From assembly GCA_031264885.1 (NCBI GenBank), contig JAISDM010000215.1:1-9078 (forward strand): DNA of 9,078 bases, read 5' to 3'. The DNA comes from Peptococcaceae bacterium. Its GTDB lineage: Bacteria; Bacillota; Peptococcia; DRI-13; UBA5745. A program made the translations under genes and the position numbers. Shown piece after piece: positions 1-6,120 of this stretch (position 1 is the first letter of the stretch; every line of letters begins with the position of its first letter). The notes beneath the pieces are model-generated. The model searched no databases. It was not told the DNA's origin and saw nothing but the letters and a program-made list of their open reading frames with translations.

Positions 1-839
1 AGCGTTCCGTCTCTTATAAGAACAGCAAAGTGGTCAACCGACCGGAGGATGAACACATCCGTGTACTGAACACACACGAGCCGATCATCTCTCAAGCGGC
101 GTGGGATGAAGCGCAAGCCGTCAATCTGAAACGCTACGATCCCGCGAAGCGCAAAAAACCTGAACCCAGCCTGTTTTCGGGATTGCTTGTTTGCTCGGAC
201 TGCGGCGGCGGTTTTTGCCACAGTACATCCCCCGGTAGGCCCCAAAAAGACGGCGCCCAAGCGAGATATGGTTATTACAATTGCTCCCTGTATACGCAAA
301 GCGGAAAATCCCACTGTCGCAATCATGTTATTTACGAGAATACACTTCTTGGGCTTGTGCGGGAAGATGTGCGCAGTCAATTAGCGAAAATCGACGTTGA
401 CGAAAACCGCATGGCCGCGGAACTGAAAGGGCAGTTTTCCGCGCAAGCGATTGAAACCGCTCAGGGAGAACGAATGAAGCTGGAAGCGCGGCTTTCGGAA
501 CTTGGCAATCTGTCCGCGAAGCTGTATGAGGACAGGCTGGACGGCTCTATCTCACTTGAGACCTATAGGGCGCTGTCGTCAAAAGCCGAATCAGAACGCG
601 GTGAGATAACGGCACAGTATGACAAACTGGGCGCCGTTATTGAGGAGGCGAAAAAAGCCGTATTCAACTTTGAGCGTTGGGTTGAGGCTATGCGGGAATA
701 TTTATCCTTTGAGAATCCGGATTATGACGCGATACACAGCTTAATCGAGAAAATCGAGATCGGGGAACGCGAGGGAAGCGGACAAGGCGCGCGGCAAAGC
801 ATAAAGATCCGCTACCGGTTCGCAGGCGTAATGGATTGA
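1..839 (+). CDS. large serine recombinase, C-terminal part (5' end outside window)
   Basis: The reading frame is open from base 3 with no start needed, so the gene runs in from the left. What remains is the part of a large serine recombinase downstream of the catalytic domain. It has the end of the recombinase domain (a PIIS..AWDEAQ stretch typical of its C-terminal helix), then a zinc ribbon with Cys codons at 192, 201, 282 and 315 (CSDC...YYNC...C). A coiled-coil-like helical stretch follows at about 400-660, then a C-terminal DUF4368-like segment (YDAIHSLIEKIEI ... IKIRYRF). Such enzymes of the TnpX/TndX type cut and rejoin DNA at attachment sites to move integrative or mobilizable elements, and their gene usually lies at one end of the element. 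The catalytic serine domain lies outside the window, so activity cannot be judged. A truncated IS follows directly downstream. Confidence 0.9.
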   Translation, partial: RSVSYKNSKVVNRPEDEHIRVLNTHEPIISQAAWDEAQAVNLKRYDPAKRKKPEPSLFSGLLVCSDCGGGFCHSTSPGRPQKDGAQARYGYYNCSLYTQSGKSHCRNHVIYENTLLGLVREDVRSQLAKIDVDENRMAAELKGQFSAQAIETAQGERMKLEARLSELGNLSAKLYEDRLDGSISLETYRALSSKAESERGEITAQYDKLGAVIEEAKKAVFNFERWVEAMREYLSFENPDYDAIHSLIEKIEIGEREGSGQGARQSIKIRYRFAGVMD

Positions 840-853
840 CGGAAAAAGCGCAT

Positions 854-877
854 AAAAAATACCGCCCGTTTCGGCGG
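854..877 (-). terminator. possible intrinsic terminator, minus strand
   Basis: CCGCC at 862-866 pairs with GGCGG at 873-877 around a 6-nt loop. Read on the minus strand, the hairpin is followed by a run of six T (854-859). It could stop transcription coming from the broken transposase before it enters the recombinase gene antisense. The stem is only 5 bp, so this is tentative. No comparable T-run follows on the plus strand. Confidence 0.4.
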
Positions 878-905
878 CGGATTGAGCTAAGGCGTTTTCC
901 TTTCG

Positions 906-1535
906 CTATGCGCAAATGTCCTTTGTGCAGTCATAGTAACATACGGCGGTATTTCTTGAGACGACGTTATTGCTGTGGATAAAAAGATGCTCAAGATAGG
1001 AATCCTGATGGTCAGCGAGAACGTCCATGAAGCGGAGGATATGGTGGTAGTCAAAGTCCGGGTTCTCATAGTAGGTATTCAGTTTGTCAAATGTGCCCCG
1101 TTTTGATTTCGGGTCAAGGACTCTGGCATAAATCAAAAACCGGTTGATCTGATCGCAGTCGAATGTGATCTTGGAGTTCTCTGTGATGGCGCTGAAATAA
1201 TCTTTCAGTCTCAGGTCACTGTAGATTTTATGAAGAATGAGATAGCCTATGTTCACATAGTTGGAATGGGAGACGATGTCATGGGTTGCTTTTAGTTTCT
1301 GAGTAAAATCAATGTTAAGGGAGATATTCATATTGAGTTTCTCATCTTTGAGCTCTTCATTATAACGTTTCACCCGCTCTTGGGCATAGGAAAGCGGATC
1401 ATTGGTGAGCACTAACAATTCGGAATGTCTGCCGATCTTAGATACATTTCGGGTCGTCGTTTTTTTGCCGTTGCGGATTCCCTGCTGGATATAATAAATG
1501 GGATCCTTGGCCCGCTTATCATAATATAGTTTCAT
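906..1535 (-). pseudogene. IS1634-like (IS4-superfamily) transposase, N-terminal fragment
   Basis: The 209 residues match the N-terminal part of IS1634-type DDE transposases: the opening MKLYYDKRAKDPIYYIQQG, the KTTTRNV..IGRHSEL stretch, DPLSYA, and the run up to VCYYDCT. Full proteins of this family are usually well over 500 residues. In the family the YYDCT motif carries the first catalytic Asp and continues roughly as NYYFE. Here it is followed by KDICA and a stop, so the second and third catalytic acidic residues are missing and the protein cannot transpose. The start is well supported: ATG at 1535 with a strong GGAGG Shine-Dalgarno (1542-1546), 6 nt away. It lies 19 nt downstream of the ribbon-helix-helix-like gene and is probably cotranscribed with it. 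Homology ends near base 920, about 80 nt from the recombinase stop codon. The family assignment is from recalled motifs. Confidence 0.82.
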
Positions 1536-1554
1536 GAGTCACCTCCATTCATTT

Positions 1555-1914
1555 TTATGGGGCGCAACGCGCAAGTTCAATTGTTTGATCTATGGCAAGC
1601 AAAAGCGCTACGGATTGTGAAACGCCCAACTTCCGGCAAGCGTCTGAAAACGCTTTAGCTTTGGCAACGGGAATGGCCGCGCCTAACTTTGTATATTTAG
1701 CGGCTTCTTTTTTTTGTGCAGCCAAGCGTTTGGCTTGAGCAGACGCCATCTCTGCCGGCGAGCGCACGACAATCACATTGTTCTTATATTCCTTGACGCT
1801 ATAGCCAGAAGTTCTCAAGTGTTCTTTAAGTCTGTCGATATCGTGGATCGTGATATAAGCGGATGTGTTTTCAAAATGCCTATAGAAATCAATCAAAGAT
1901 TCGAACCGATTCAC
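1555..1914 (-). CDS. small ribbon-helix-helix-like protein associated with the IS
   Basis: A 119-residue protein I cannot assign to a named family. Residues 1-52 are a mixed alpha/beta segment and residues 53-73 are Ala/Lys-rich and helical. Residues 74-115 have the pattern of a CopG/Arc ribbon-helix-helix domain: a strand (TKLGAAIPV), a helix (AKAKAFSDACRKLG), a turn (VSQS) and a second helix (VALLLAIDQTIELA). Such domains bind DNA as dimers and commonly repress their own promoters. The start is GTG at 1914, preceded by a GGGGG-rich Shine-Dalgarno; the ATG further upstream is in another frame and hits a stop at once. A perfect 16-bp palindrome 22 nt upstream is a candidate operator. The truncated transposase follows after 19 nt, which suggests a regulator carried by the IS. 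The DNA-binding role is inference from the pattern only. Confidence 0.6.
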   Translation of the reverse strand: MNRFESLIDFYRHFENTSAYITIHDIDRLKEHLRTSGYSVKEYKNNVIVVRSPAEMASAQAKRLAAQKKEAAKYTKLGAAIPVAKAKAFSDACRKLGVSQSVALLLAIDQTIELARCAP

Positions 1915-1935
1915 CTGACCACCCCCATGTATTAT

Positions 1936-1951
1936 GTTATAGTACTATAAC
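1936..1951. promoter_or_regulatory. perfect 16-bp palindrome, candidate operator
   Basis: GTTATAGTACTATAAC is identical to its reverse complement over all 16 bases. It sits 22 nt upstream of the GTG start of the ribbon-helix-helix-like gene, inside its leader. Ribbon-helix-helix repressors typically bind short palindromes near their own start, so autoregulation is a reasonable inference. It is too short and AT-rich to be a convincing RNA terminator and has no T-run. Confidence 0.5.
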
Positions 1952-2064
1952 GTTGTATATGTATTCTGGCGACTTTAGTCACTCAATTTCAACGCACTAA
2001 AAATAAATGTAACCGGGACATGTATATGATCCAATAGTTTCGCAAGTCACCTTCATATGAATCC

Positions 2065-2093
2065 ATTATAACACATAAAAGACAATAATACAA
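2065..2093 (-). promoter_or_regulatory. extended -10 promoter for the IS unit, minus strand
   Basis: On the minus strand a perfect TATAAT (2070-2065) is preceded by TGT, giving an extended -10. A weak -35 TTGTAT (2093-2088) lies 17 nt further upstream. The predicted transcript starts near 2058 and would carry a leader of about 145 nt into the ribbon-helix-helix-like gene and then the transposase fragment. Confidence 0.55.
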
Positions 2094-2130
2094 CACCATA
2101 CAACAAAAATATATTTAAAATTTGACTGCT

Positions 2131-2162
2131 AAAAAAAATAAAGCGTTGAATTTTCAACGCTT
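2131..2162 (-). terminator. perfect 10-bp-stem hairpin with T-run on minus strand
   Basis: Bases 2141-2150 and 2153-2162 form a perfect 10-bp inverted repeat with a 2-nt loop. On the minus strand it is followed by TTTATTTTTTTT (2142-2131; the first two bases overlap the stem foot), the classic form of an intrinsic terminator. No minus-strand gene ends here. It lies just outside the IS promoter, so it more likely blocks outside transcription from entering the element. It may mark the IS end. Confidence 0.6.
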
Positions 2163-2277
2163 CTGGCTGTTGTGCCTATGCTATTTAATCTACTAACTAT
2201 CGAAGACCCGGCACGGTTTTCATTTGTTCGTAGCGTCGTCGGTGGACTGACGGGGTGGCGGGGAATGACGGTGACGG

Positions 2278-2305
2278 TTGACAGTGGGGGAATCTGTGGT
2301 ATACT
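2278..2305 (+). promoter_or_regulatory. sigma-A-type promoter for the DUF512-der-plsY unit
   Basis: A perfect -35 TTGACA (2278-2283) is followed after 16 nt by TATACT (2300-2305), preceded by TGG (extended -10). Transcription would start near 2312. This lies inside the longest possible reading frame of the following gene. The upstream start at 2172 would therefore not be on the transcript, and ATG 2319 would be almost leaderless. Confidence 0.7.
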
Positions 2306-2362
2306 TCTCCTATTGAGTATGAAAAAACCCGGGAGCGGCGGGCGCCGTGAAGCGGCGGCGGC

Positions 2363-2368
2363 AAGGAG
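2363..2368 (+). promoter_or_regulatory. Shine-Dalgarno AAGGAG deciding the DUF512 gene start
   Basis: AAGGAG lies 10 nt before the in-frame GTG at 2379. The competing ATG at 2319 has no ribosome site. The ATG at 2373, nearer the site, is out of frame and reaches a stop after nine codons. Confidence 0.5.
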
Positions 2369-2378
2369 CGGATGGGAC

Positions 2379-3686
2379 GTGGGGCAGGCGGTTTTGGCTG
2401 AGGTGGCGCCGGGGTCCTTGGCGGAGGCTTATGGGCTGAGGGCCGGCGACCGGATTCTGCGGGTCAATGGCAAGCCCGTCCGGGATTTGATTGATTTTCA
2501 GTTTGAGTGGGCGGAGGAGCGGGTGACGCTGGATGTGCTGACCGGGGACGGGCGGCGGGTTCGGGCGGACATTCGCAAGGCGTATGATCAGGGCTTGGGG
2601 GCGGTGTTTGAGTCGGCGGTTTTTGACGGGATCCGGCGCTGCCGGAATCGCTGTCTGTTTTGTTTCGTGGATCAGATGCCGGGGGGCCTGCGGGAGAGTT
2701 TGTATATTAAGGACGACGATTATCGTCTGTCTTTTGCCCAGGGCAGCTTTGTTACTTTGACCAATGTGACGGAAGGGGACTTGCGTCGGATACGGAATCT
2801 GCGCTTGTCCCCTTTGTATGTGTCGGTACACGCCACGGATCCGGCGGTCCGGGGCGAGCTGCTGGGGCTGGGGCGGCCCAGCCCGATTCTGGAGCGGCTG
2901 GAGATTCTGTCGGAGTGGGGGATACAGTTTCACACGCAGGTGGTGCTGTGTCCCGGATACAATGACGGGGATGTGCTGGAACGCACTTATCGGGATTTGT
3001 CCCGGTTGGAGAGTGTCTTGTCTATGGCGGTGGCGCCGGTGGGCTTGACCCGGTTCCGGCAGGGGCTGAGTCCGCTGCGACCGTTAGTTAGAGATGAGGC
3101 GCGCGCTCTGGCGGCGTGGGTCCGCGGGAAGCAGGAGGAATGCGCGGCGCGGCTGGGTTCGCGCTTCGTTTGGGGTTCCGACGAGGTCTACCTCATCGGG
3201 GATATCCCGTTCCCGGAGGCGGATTGTTATGAGGATTTTCCCCAACTGGAGAATGGGGTGGGGATGATTCCGCTGTTTTACCGGGAGCTGGACGCTTTGA
3301 CGTGGCCGAAACGGCTGGAGCGCCCGAGGCGGAGGATTCTGGCTTCGGGCGTGTCCGCTTTTAACGCTATGGCGGCGGCGGCGGCGCGTTTCAATCAGGT
3401 GGAGGGCTTCACGCTGGAGCGGCTGGCGGTGGAAAATGTGTTCTTCGGTCCGGGGGTGACTGTCAGCGGGCTTTTGACCGGCGCCTGTCTGGAGCGGGGC
3501 CTGAGCGGGCTGCCGTCCGGGTCGGCGGTCTGTCTGCCGGATACGGTGATTTTGACGGGGCGGGGGCGTTTTTTGGACGGGAAGACGCCGGAGGATGTGG
3601 AGAAGGCGCTGGATGTCCGGCTGGAGTTTTTTCCCCCGGACGCCGCGGGGATGCAGAGGATTTTGCTGGGGGAAGAGACGGGTTGA
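2379..3686 (+). CDS. PDZ-radical SAM-DUF512 family protein
   Basis: This is the conserved DUF512 family, common in Clostridia next to der; its reaction is unknown. From the GTG at 2379 it has 435 residues, about the usual family length. Residues 3-62 are PDZ-like (VLAEVAPGSLAEAYGLRAGDRILRVNG as two adjoining segments). Residues 83-270 are the radical SAM part, with Cys88, Cys92 and Cys95 in CRNRCLFC, a CxxxCxxC [4Fe-4S] motif, followed by the family signature FVDQMPGGLRESLY and KDDDYRLSF. The C-terminal half is the DUF512 domain, containing GSDEVYL. I prefer GTG 2379 because the promoter at 2278-2305 lies inside the longer frame, a Shine-Dalgarno precedes it, and the PDZ domain then starts at once, as in relatives. 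ATG 2319 is the alternative and would add 20 low-complexity residues. A family of tandem repeats separates it from der, 371 nt downstream. Confidence 0.9.
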   Translation: MGQAVLAEVAPGSLAEAYGLRAGDRILRVNGKPVRDLIDFQFEWAEERVTLDVLTGDGRRVRADIRKAYDQGLGAVFESAVFDGIRRCRNRCLFCFVDQMPGGLRESLYIKDDDYRLSFAQGSFVTLTNVTEGDLRRIRNLRLSPLYVSVHATDPAVRGELLGLGRPSPILERLEILSEWGIQFHTQVVLCPGYNDGDVLERTYRDLSRLESVLSMAVAPVGLTRFRQGLSPLRPLVRDEARALAAWVRGKQEECAARLGSRFVWGSDEVYLIGDIPFPEADCYEDFPQLENGVGMIPLFYRELDALTWPKRLERPRRRILASGVSAFNAMAAAAARFNQVEGFTLERLAVENVFFGPGVTVSGLLTGACLERGLSGLPSGSAVCLPDTVILTGRGRFLDGKTPEDVEKALDVRLEFFPPDAAGMQRILLGEETG

Positions 3687-3710
3687 GGCGCTCGGATTGA
3701 GTTGCGGTTC

Positions 3711-3872
3711 GTAATGTGGAAATTGCGTCGTGCAAGGACGGGCGGCAAAATGCCGCCCCTACGGGGGCGAGGCGTAATGTGGGAATTGCGTCGTTCGAGG
3801 GCGGGCGGCAAAATGCCGCCCCTACGGGGGCGGTTTGCAATGTGGGAATTGCGTTTGCCGAGGACGGGCGGG
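3711..3872 (+). repeat. 63-bp tandem repeat, about 2.6 copies, family 1 palindrome
   Basis: Units begin at 3711, 3774 and 3837; the third is cut after about 36 bp. Each full unit carries a hairpin of GGGCGGCA, a 3-nt AAA loop and TGCCGCCC (3740-3758 and 3803-3821), then CCTACGGGGGCG. Because 63 is a multiple of three, every frame through it repeats a 21-residue peptide. This explains the spurious ORFs on both strands. Related copies occur at 6038-6106 and 7776-7844. Confidence 0.9.
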
Positions 3873-3896
3873 ATCGTCTGAAAACTATCATATCTT

Positions 3897-3970
3897 GTCA
3901 TTCTGGGCTTGTCCCAGAATCCAGGTTCTTTGTTTATCATTTTTGGATTCCGGGACAGGCCCGGAATGAC
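3897..3970. repeat. family 2 inverted repeat with 27-bp arms
   Basis: The left arm 3897-3923 and right arm 3944-3970 are inverted copies with about three mismatches around a 20-bp centre. Each arm is itself a hairpin (ATTCTGGG CTTGT CCCAGAAT). The GTCATTC..GGAATCCA type is a widely met bacterial intergenic repeat. Another paired copy lies at 8024-8096 and a lone arm at 7705-7731. No transposase-like gene is inside, so it is at most a non-autonomous element. Confidence 0.85.
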
Positions 3971-4022
3971 AGACGACAGACAGGCCCGGCCCGGCAATAA
4001 TTAGGGCGCGTTTTCGGACAGT

Positions 4023-4045
4023 CTAGGGCGGCATTCTGCCGCGCG
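4023..4045. repeat. lone family 1 arm directly before der
   Basis: CTAGGGCGGCATTCTGCCGC is a near copy of the right arm of the 7776-7844 element. Its hairpin (GCGGCA 4028-4033, loop TTC, TGCCGC 4037-4042) ends 3 nt before the first base (4046) of the purine-rich der ribosome-binding region. In mRNA this hairpin could influence der translation. Between it and the tandem units lies the family 2 repeat, so the two families are nested here. Confidence 0.7.
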
Positions 4046-4046
4046 A

Positions 4047-4053
4047 AAGGAGG
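4047..4053 (+). promoter_or_regulatory. Shine-Dalgarno AAGGAGG of der
   Basis: There are two adjacent in-frame ATGs at 4058 and 4061. The site is 4 nt from the first and 7 nt from the second. The second has the better spacing and gives the usual Der N-terminus MGKPIVAIVGRPNVGKST. Confidence 0.75.
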
Positions 4054-4060
4054 GGCGATG

Positions 4061-5389
4061 ATGGGAAAACCGATTGTCGCGATTGTGGGCAGGCCCAATG
4101 TGGGCAAATCTACTTTGTTCAACCGGCTGGCGGGGGCGCGGGTGGCCATTGTGGAGGATACGCCGGGGGTGACCCGGGATCGCCTTTATTTCGATGTGGA
4201 CTGGCGGGGGCAGTATTTTACCGTGGTGGATACCGGGGGGATCATTTTGGAGGAGAAGCCGGACACCATCTTGGGGCAGGTGCGCAAACAGGCGCAGATC
4301 GCCATGGACGAGGCCAGTGTGGTGCTTTTTATGGTGGACGGACGGGCGGGACTGACGTCGGAGGATGAGGCGCTGGCCGCGCTTTTGCGCAAAACCCGGA
4401 AGCCTGTGGTGCTGGTGGTGAACAAGATTGAGCAATTTGAGAATAATCCCGCGATGTATGAGTTTTACGGGCTGGGTTTGGGGGATCCCATTCCCATTTC
4501 CGCCGCTCACGGTATGAATACCGGCGATATGCTGGACGCGGTGGCGGCGCTTTTTGACGAACCGGCAGAGGAGCCTTATGATCCGGATGTAATCAAGATT
4601 GCTGTGGTGGGCAGGCCCAATGTGGGCAAATCTTCGCTGGTGAATGTGATTTTGGGGGAGGAGCGTTCCATCGTCAGCGCTGTGCCGGGCACTACGCGGG
4701 ACGCCACGGATTCGGCTTTTACCCACGAGGGGCAGCGTTATGTCATCATCGATACGGCGGGTATGCGCAGGCGGGGCCGTGTGGAGGCGGGGACGGAGCG
4801 GTTCAGTGTAATCCGCTCTCTGCGCGCTGTGGACCGCTGTGATGTGGCGCTGATGATGATCGACGGCGGGGACGGGCTGATTGAGCAGGATAAGCGTGTG
4901 GCGGGTTATGTCCATGAGGCGGGCAAGGGGGTCGTCCTGGTGGTCAACAAATGGGATTTGGTGGAGAAGGATCAGAATACCATGCGCAAATATGAAAAGG
5001 AGCTGCGGGAGGGGCTGAACTTCATGCAGTACGCGCCCACTCTGTTCATATCGGCGCTGACCCGGCAGAGGGTGGCGAAGCTGCCGGAGCTGGTAAAATT
5101 CGTGTCTGAGCAGCACAGTCACCGGGTCGCCACCAGTGTTTTGAACGATGTCATACGGGACGCGGTTCAAATGAATCCTACGCCGGCGGATAAGGGCAAG
5201 CGGCTGAAGATTTTGTACGCCACGCAGGCGGGGGTGAAGCCGCCGAATTTTGTGCTGTTTGTCAATGAGCCGAAGATTATGCATTTTTCCTATGAGCGGT
5301 ATCTGGAAAATCAGATCCGGAAGAATTTCGGGTTTGAGGGGACGCCTATCCGGATGACGCTGCGAAGGAAAGAGGAGGAATCCCAATGA
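4061..5389 (+). CDS. der: GTPase Der (EngA), ribosome assembly
   Basis: Der is an essential cytoplasmic GTPase with two tandem G domains that acts in maturation of the 50S ribosomal subunit. Numbered from ATG 4061 (442 residues, normal length), the first G domain has GRPNVGKST (10-18), DTPGVTRD, DTGG (57-60) and NKIE (121-124). The second has GRPNVGKSS with Lys190, DTAG (231-234), NKWD (296-299) and SAL (331-333). The KH-like RNA-binding domain fills residues 350-442 and ends in the family's RIRKNFGFEGTPIR-like stretch. All nucleotide-binding motifs are intact. ATG 4058 is possible but spaced worse from the Shine-Dalgarno. The stop overlaps the plsY start by 4 nt (ATGA), so the two are translationally coupled. 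No separate promoter is obvious in the repeat-rich gap upstream, so transcription from 2278 is likely. Both P-loops are encoded by an identical 27-nt stretch. Confidence 0.97.
   Translation: MGKPIVAIVGRPNVGKSTLFNRLAGARVAIVEDTPGVTRDRLYFDVDWRGQYFTVVDTGGIILEEKPDTILGQVRKQAQIAMDEASVVLFMVDGRAGLTSEDEALAALLRKTRKPVVLVVNKIEQFENNPAMYEFYGLGLGDPIPISAAHGMNTGDMLDAVAALFDEPAEEPYDPDVIKIAVVGRPNVGKSSLVNVILGEERSIVSAVPGTTRDATDSAFTHEGQRYVIIDTAGMRRRGRVEAGTERFSVIRSLRAVDRCDVALMMIDGGDGLIEQDKRVAGYVHEAGKGVVLVVNKWDLVEKDQNTMRKYEKELREGLNFMQYAPTLFISALTRQRVAKLPELVKFVSEQHSHRVATSVLNDVIRDAVQMNPTPADKGKRLKILYATQAGVKPPNFVLFVNEPKIMHFSYERYLENQIRKNFGFEGTPIRMTLRRKEEESQ
4085..4633 (+). repeat. identical 27-nt direct repeat encoding both Der P-loops
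   Basis: Bases 4085-4111 and 4607-4633 are identical over 27 nt, 522 nt apart, and both encode the VGRPNVGKS P-loop with the same codons. The spacing is 174 codons exactly, so recombination between the copies would delete one G domain in frame. Confidence 0.9.
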
Positions 5390-5979
5390 AGTGGGTGTTG
5401 ATGGCGGCGATCGGGTACTTGATGGGTTCTGTTTCTTTCGGCATATTGATCAGCCGGCAAACCGCGAACCTGGATATCCGGACGGTGGGCAGCGGGGGCA
5501 CGGGTATGACCAATGTGCTGAGGACTTTGGGCAAACGTATGGCTGCCTGGGTGTTTGCGGGGGATTGCCTCAAGGGGTTTGTGCCGGCGCTCCTGGGATT
5601 GTACCTGGGCGGGGAGGCGCTGGGGGCCGTCGGCGGGCTGGCTGCCGTGGTGGGACACAGTTACCCGTTGTATTTCGGATTCAAGGGGGGCCGGGGCGTG
5701 GCCACCGCCTGCGGGGTGATGCTGGCGCTGTCGCCGATGGTGGCGGTTCTGGCTCTGGCGGTTTTTTGGGTTGTGTTTCTGATTGGCCGGTGGGTTTCGC
5801 TGGCGTCTATCGTCGGGGCGGTGTGCGCGGTGGTTTTGGCGGCGGTCACGCGCCGGCCGGTCAGTATTTTGATTATGACGGCGGTCTGCGCCGTGATCAT
5901 CGTATACCGGCATATTCCCAATATTAAGCGGCTCTTGAACGGGACGGAACCGAAGTTTACGAGGGCCGGGAAAGGCTGA
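5386..5979 (+). CDS. plsY: glycerol-3-phosphate acyltransferase PlsY
   Basis: PlsY is a polytopic membrane enzyme that moves the acyl group of acyl-phosphate (made by PlsX) to glycerol-3-phosphate, giving lysophosphatidic acid, the first step of phospholipid synthesis. The 197 residues are hydrophobic, with several membrane spans. The three family motifs are present: GSGGTGMTNVLRTLG (35-49), GHSYPLYFGFKGGRGVAT (90-107, with His91 and Lys100), and NIKRLLNGTEPK (179-190). In motif 1 the fourth position, usually Asn in GSGN, is Gly38; the rest is intact. Length is normal. The ATG overlaps the der stop as ATGA, and a purine-rich GAGGAGGAA lies just upstream. The supplier of its acceptor substrate, gpsA, which often follows in Clostridia, is not next to it here. 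Confidence 0.96.
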   Translation: MKWVLMAAIGYLMGSVSFGILISRQTANLDIRTVGSGGTGMTNVLRTLGKRMAAWVFAGDCLKGFVPALLGLYLGGEALGAVGGLAAVVGHSYPLYFGFKGGRGVATACGVMLALSPMVAVLALAVFWVVFLIGRWVSLASIVGAVCAVVLAAVTRRPVSILIMTAVCAVIIVYRHIPNIKRLLNGTEPKFTRAGKG

Positions 5980-6037
5980 AGGGGGGAACGGGCGCGGCCG
6001 GGCGCGATGCGGTTCGGAGATTCACGCTGATCAAGGG

Positions 6038-6106
6038 CGGGCGGCAGGATGCCGCCCCTACGGGCGCGTTGTTCGCGGTACCGCGGGGGCTGCGTTTTGC
6101 CGGCCA
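6038..6106. repeat. family 1 paired element, right arm decayed
   Basis: The left arm 6038-6061 contains a perfect 8-bp hairpin (GGGCGGCA, loop GGA, TGCCGCCC). A 21-bp spacer ending CGGTACC (6062-6082) follows, then a right arm (6083-6106) that matches the intact right arm at 7821-7844 at 17 of 24 positions. The spacer length and the CGGTACC end are the same as in the 7776-7844 copy, so this is an older copy of the same paired unit. It fills most of the plsY-spoIVA gap. The region upstream (about 6000-6037) also resembles the flank of that copy. Confidence 0.75.
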
Positions 6107-6120
6107 AATCCGGTTGTCTG

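Larger units (their letters stand above)
1915..2378. other. gene-free region between the IS fragment and the core operon
   Basis: No credible gene lies here. The left part (to about 2170) is strongly AT-rich and belongs to the minus-strand IS unit: leader, palindrome, promoter and hairpin. The right part (2170-2378) turns GC-rich and carries the plus-strand promoter and leader of the next gene. A 19-codon minus-strand frame (2056 down to 1997, beginning MKVTCETIGS) starts about 9 nt after the -10 box with no ribosome site, so I do not call it a gene. Confidence 0.6.

Noticed and set aside
1714..1950. Plus-strand 78-codon ORF opposite the ribbon-helix-helix-like gene
   Set aside because: The minus-strand gene has a better start, domain pattern and operon context; this frame has no recognizable feature.
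1997..2056. A 19-residue leader peptide on the minus strand
   Set aside because: Its ATG is about 9 nt downstream of the -10 box with no ribosome site and no attenuator-like structure after it.
2172..2378. N-terminal extension of the DUF512 protein from GTG 2172
   Set aside because: The sigma-A-type promoter lies within it, it has no Shine-Dalgarno, and its peptide has no family similarity that I recognize.
3711..3872. CRISPR array
   Set aside because: The repeats are 63 bp, directly adjoining, with no unique spacers and no cas genes nearby.
3395..4000. ORFs on both strands over the DUF512-der gap (200, 142 and 94 codons) with repeated peptides such as RRGGILPP
   Set aside because: They are translations of the 63-bp tandem repeat and family 2 arms, overlap the 3' end of the DUF512 gene, and lack ribosome sites. 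The 21-residue periodicity follows from the repeat length.
4001..5386. Long minus-strand ORF (461 codons) opposite der
   Set aside because: It is an antisense shadow of a GC-rich gene, rich in His, Arg, Pro and Gln, with no recognizable domain; der on the other strand is certain.
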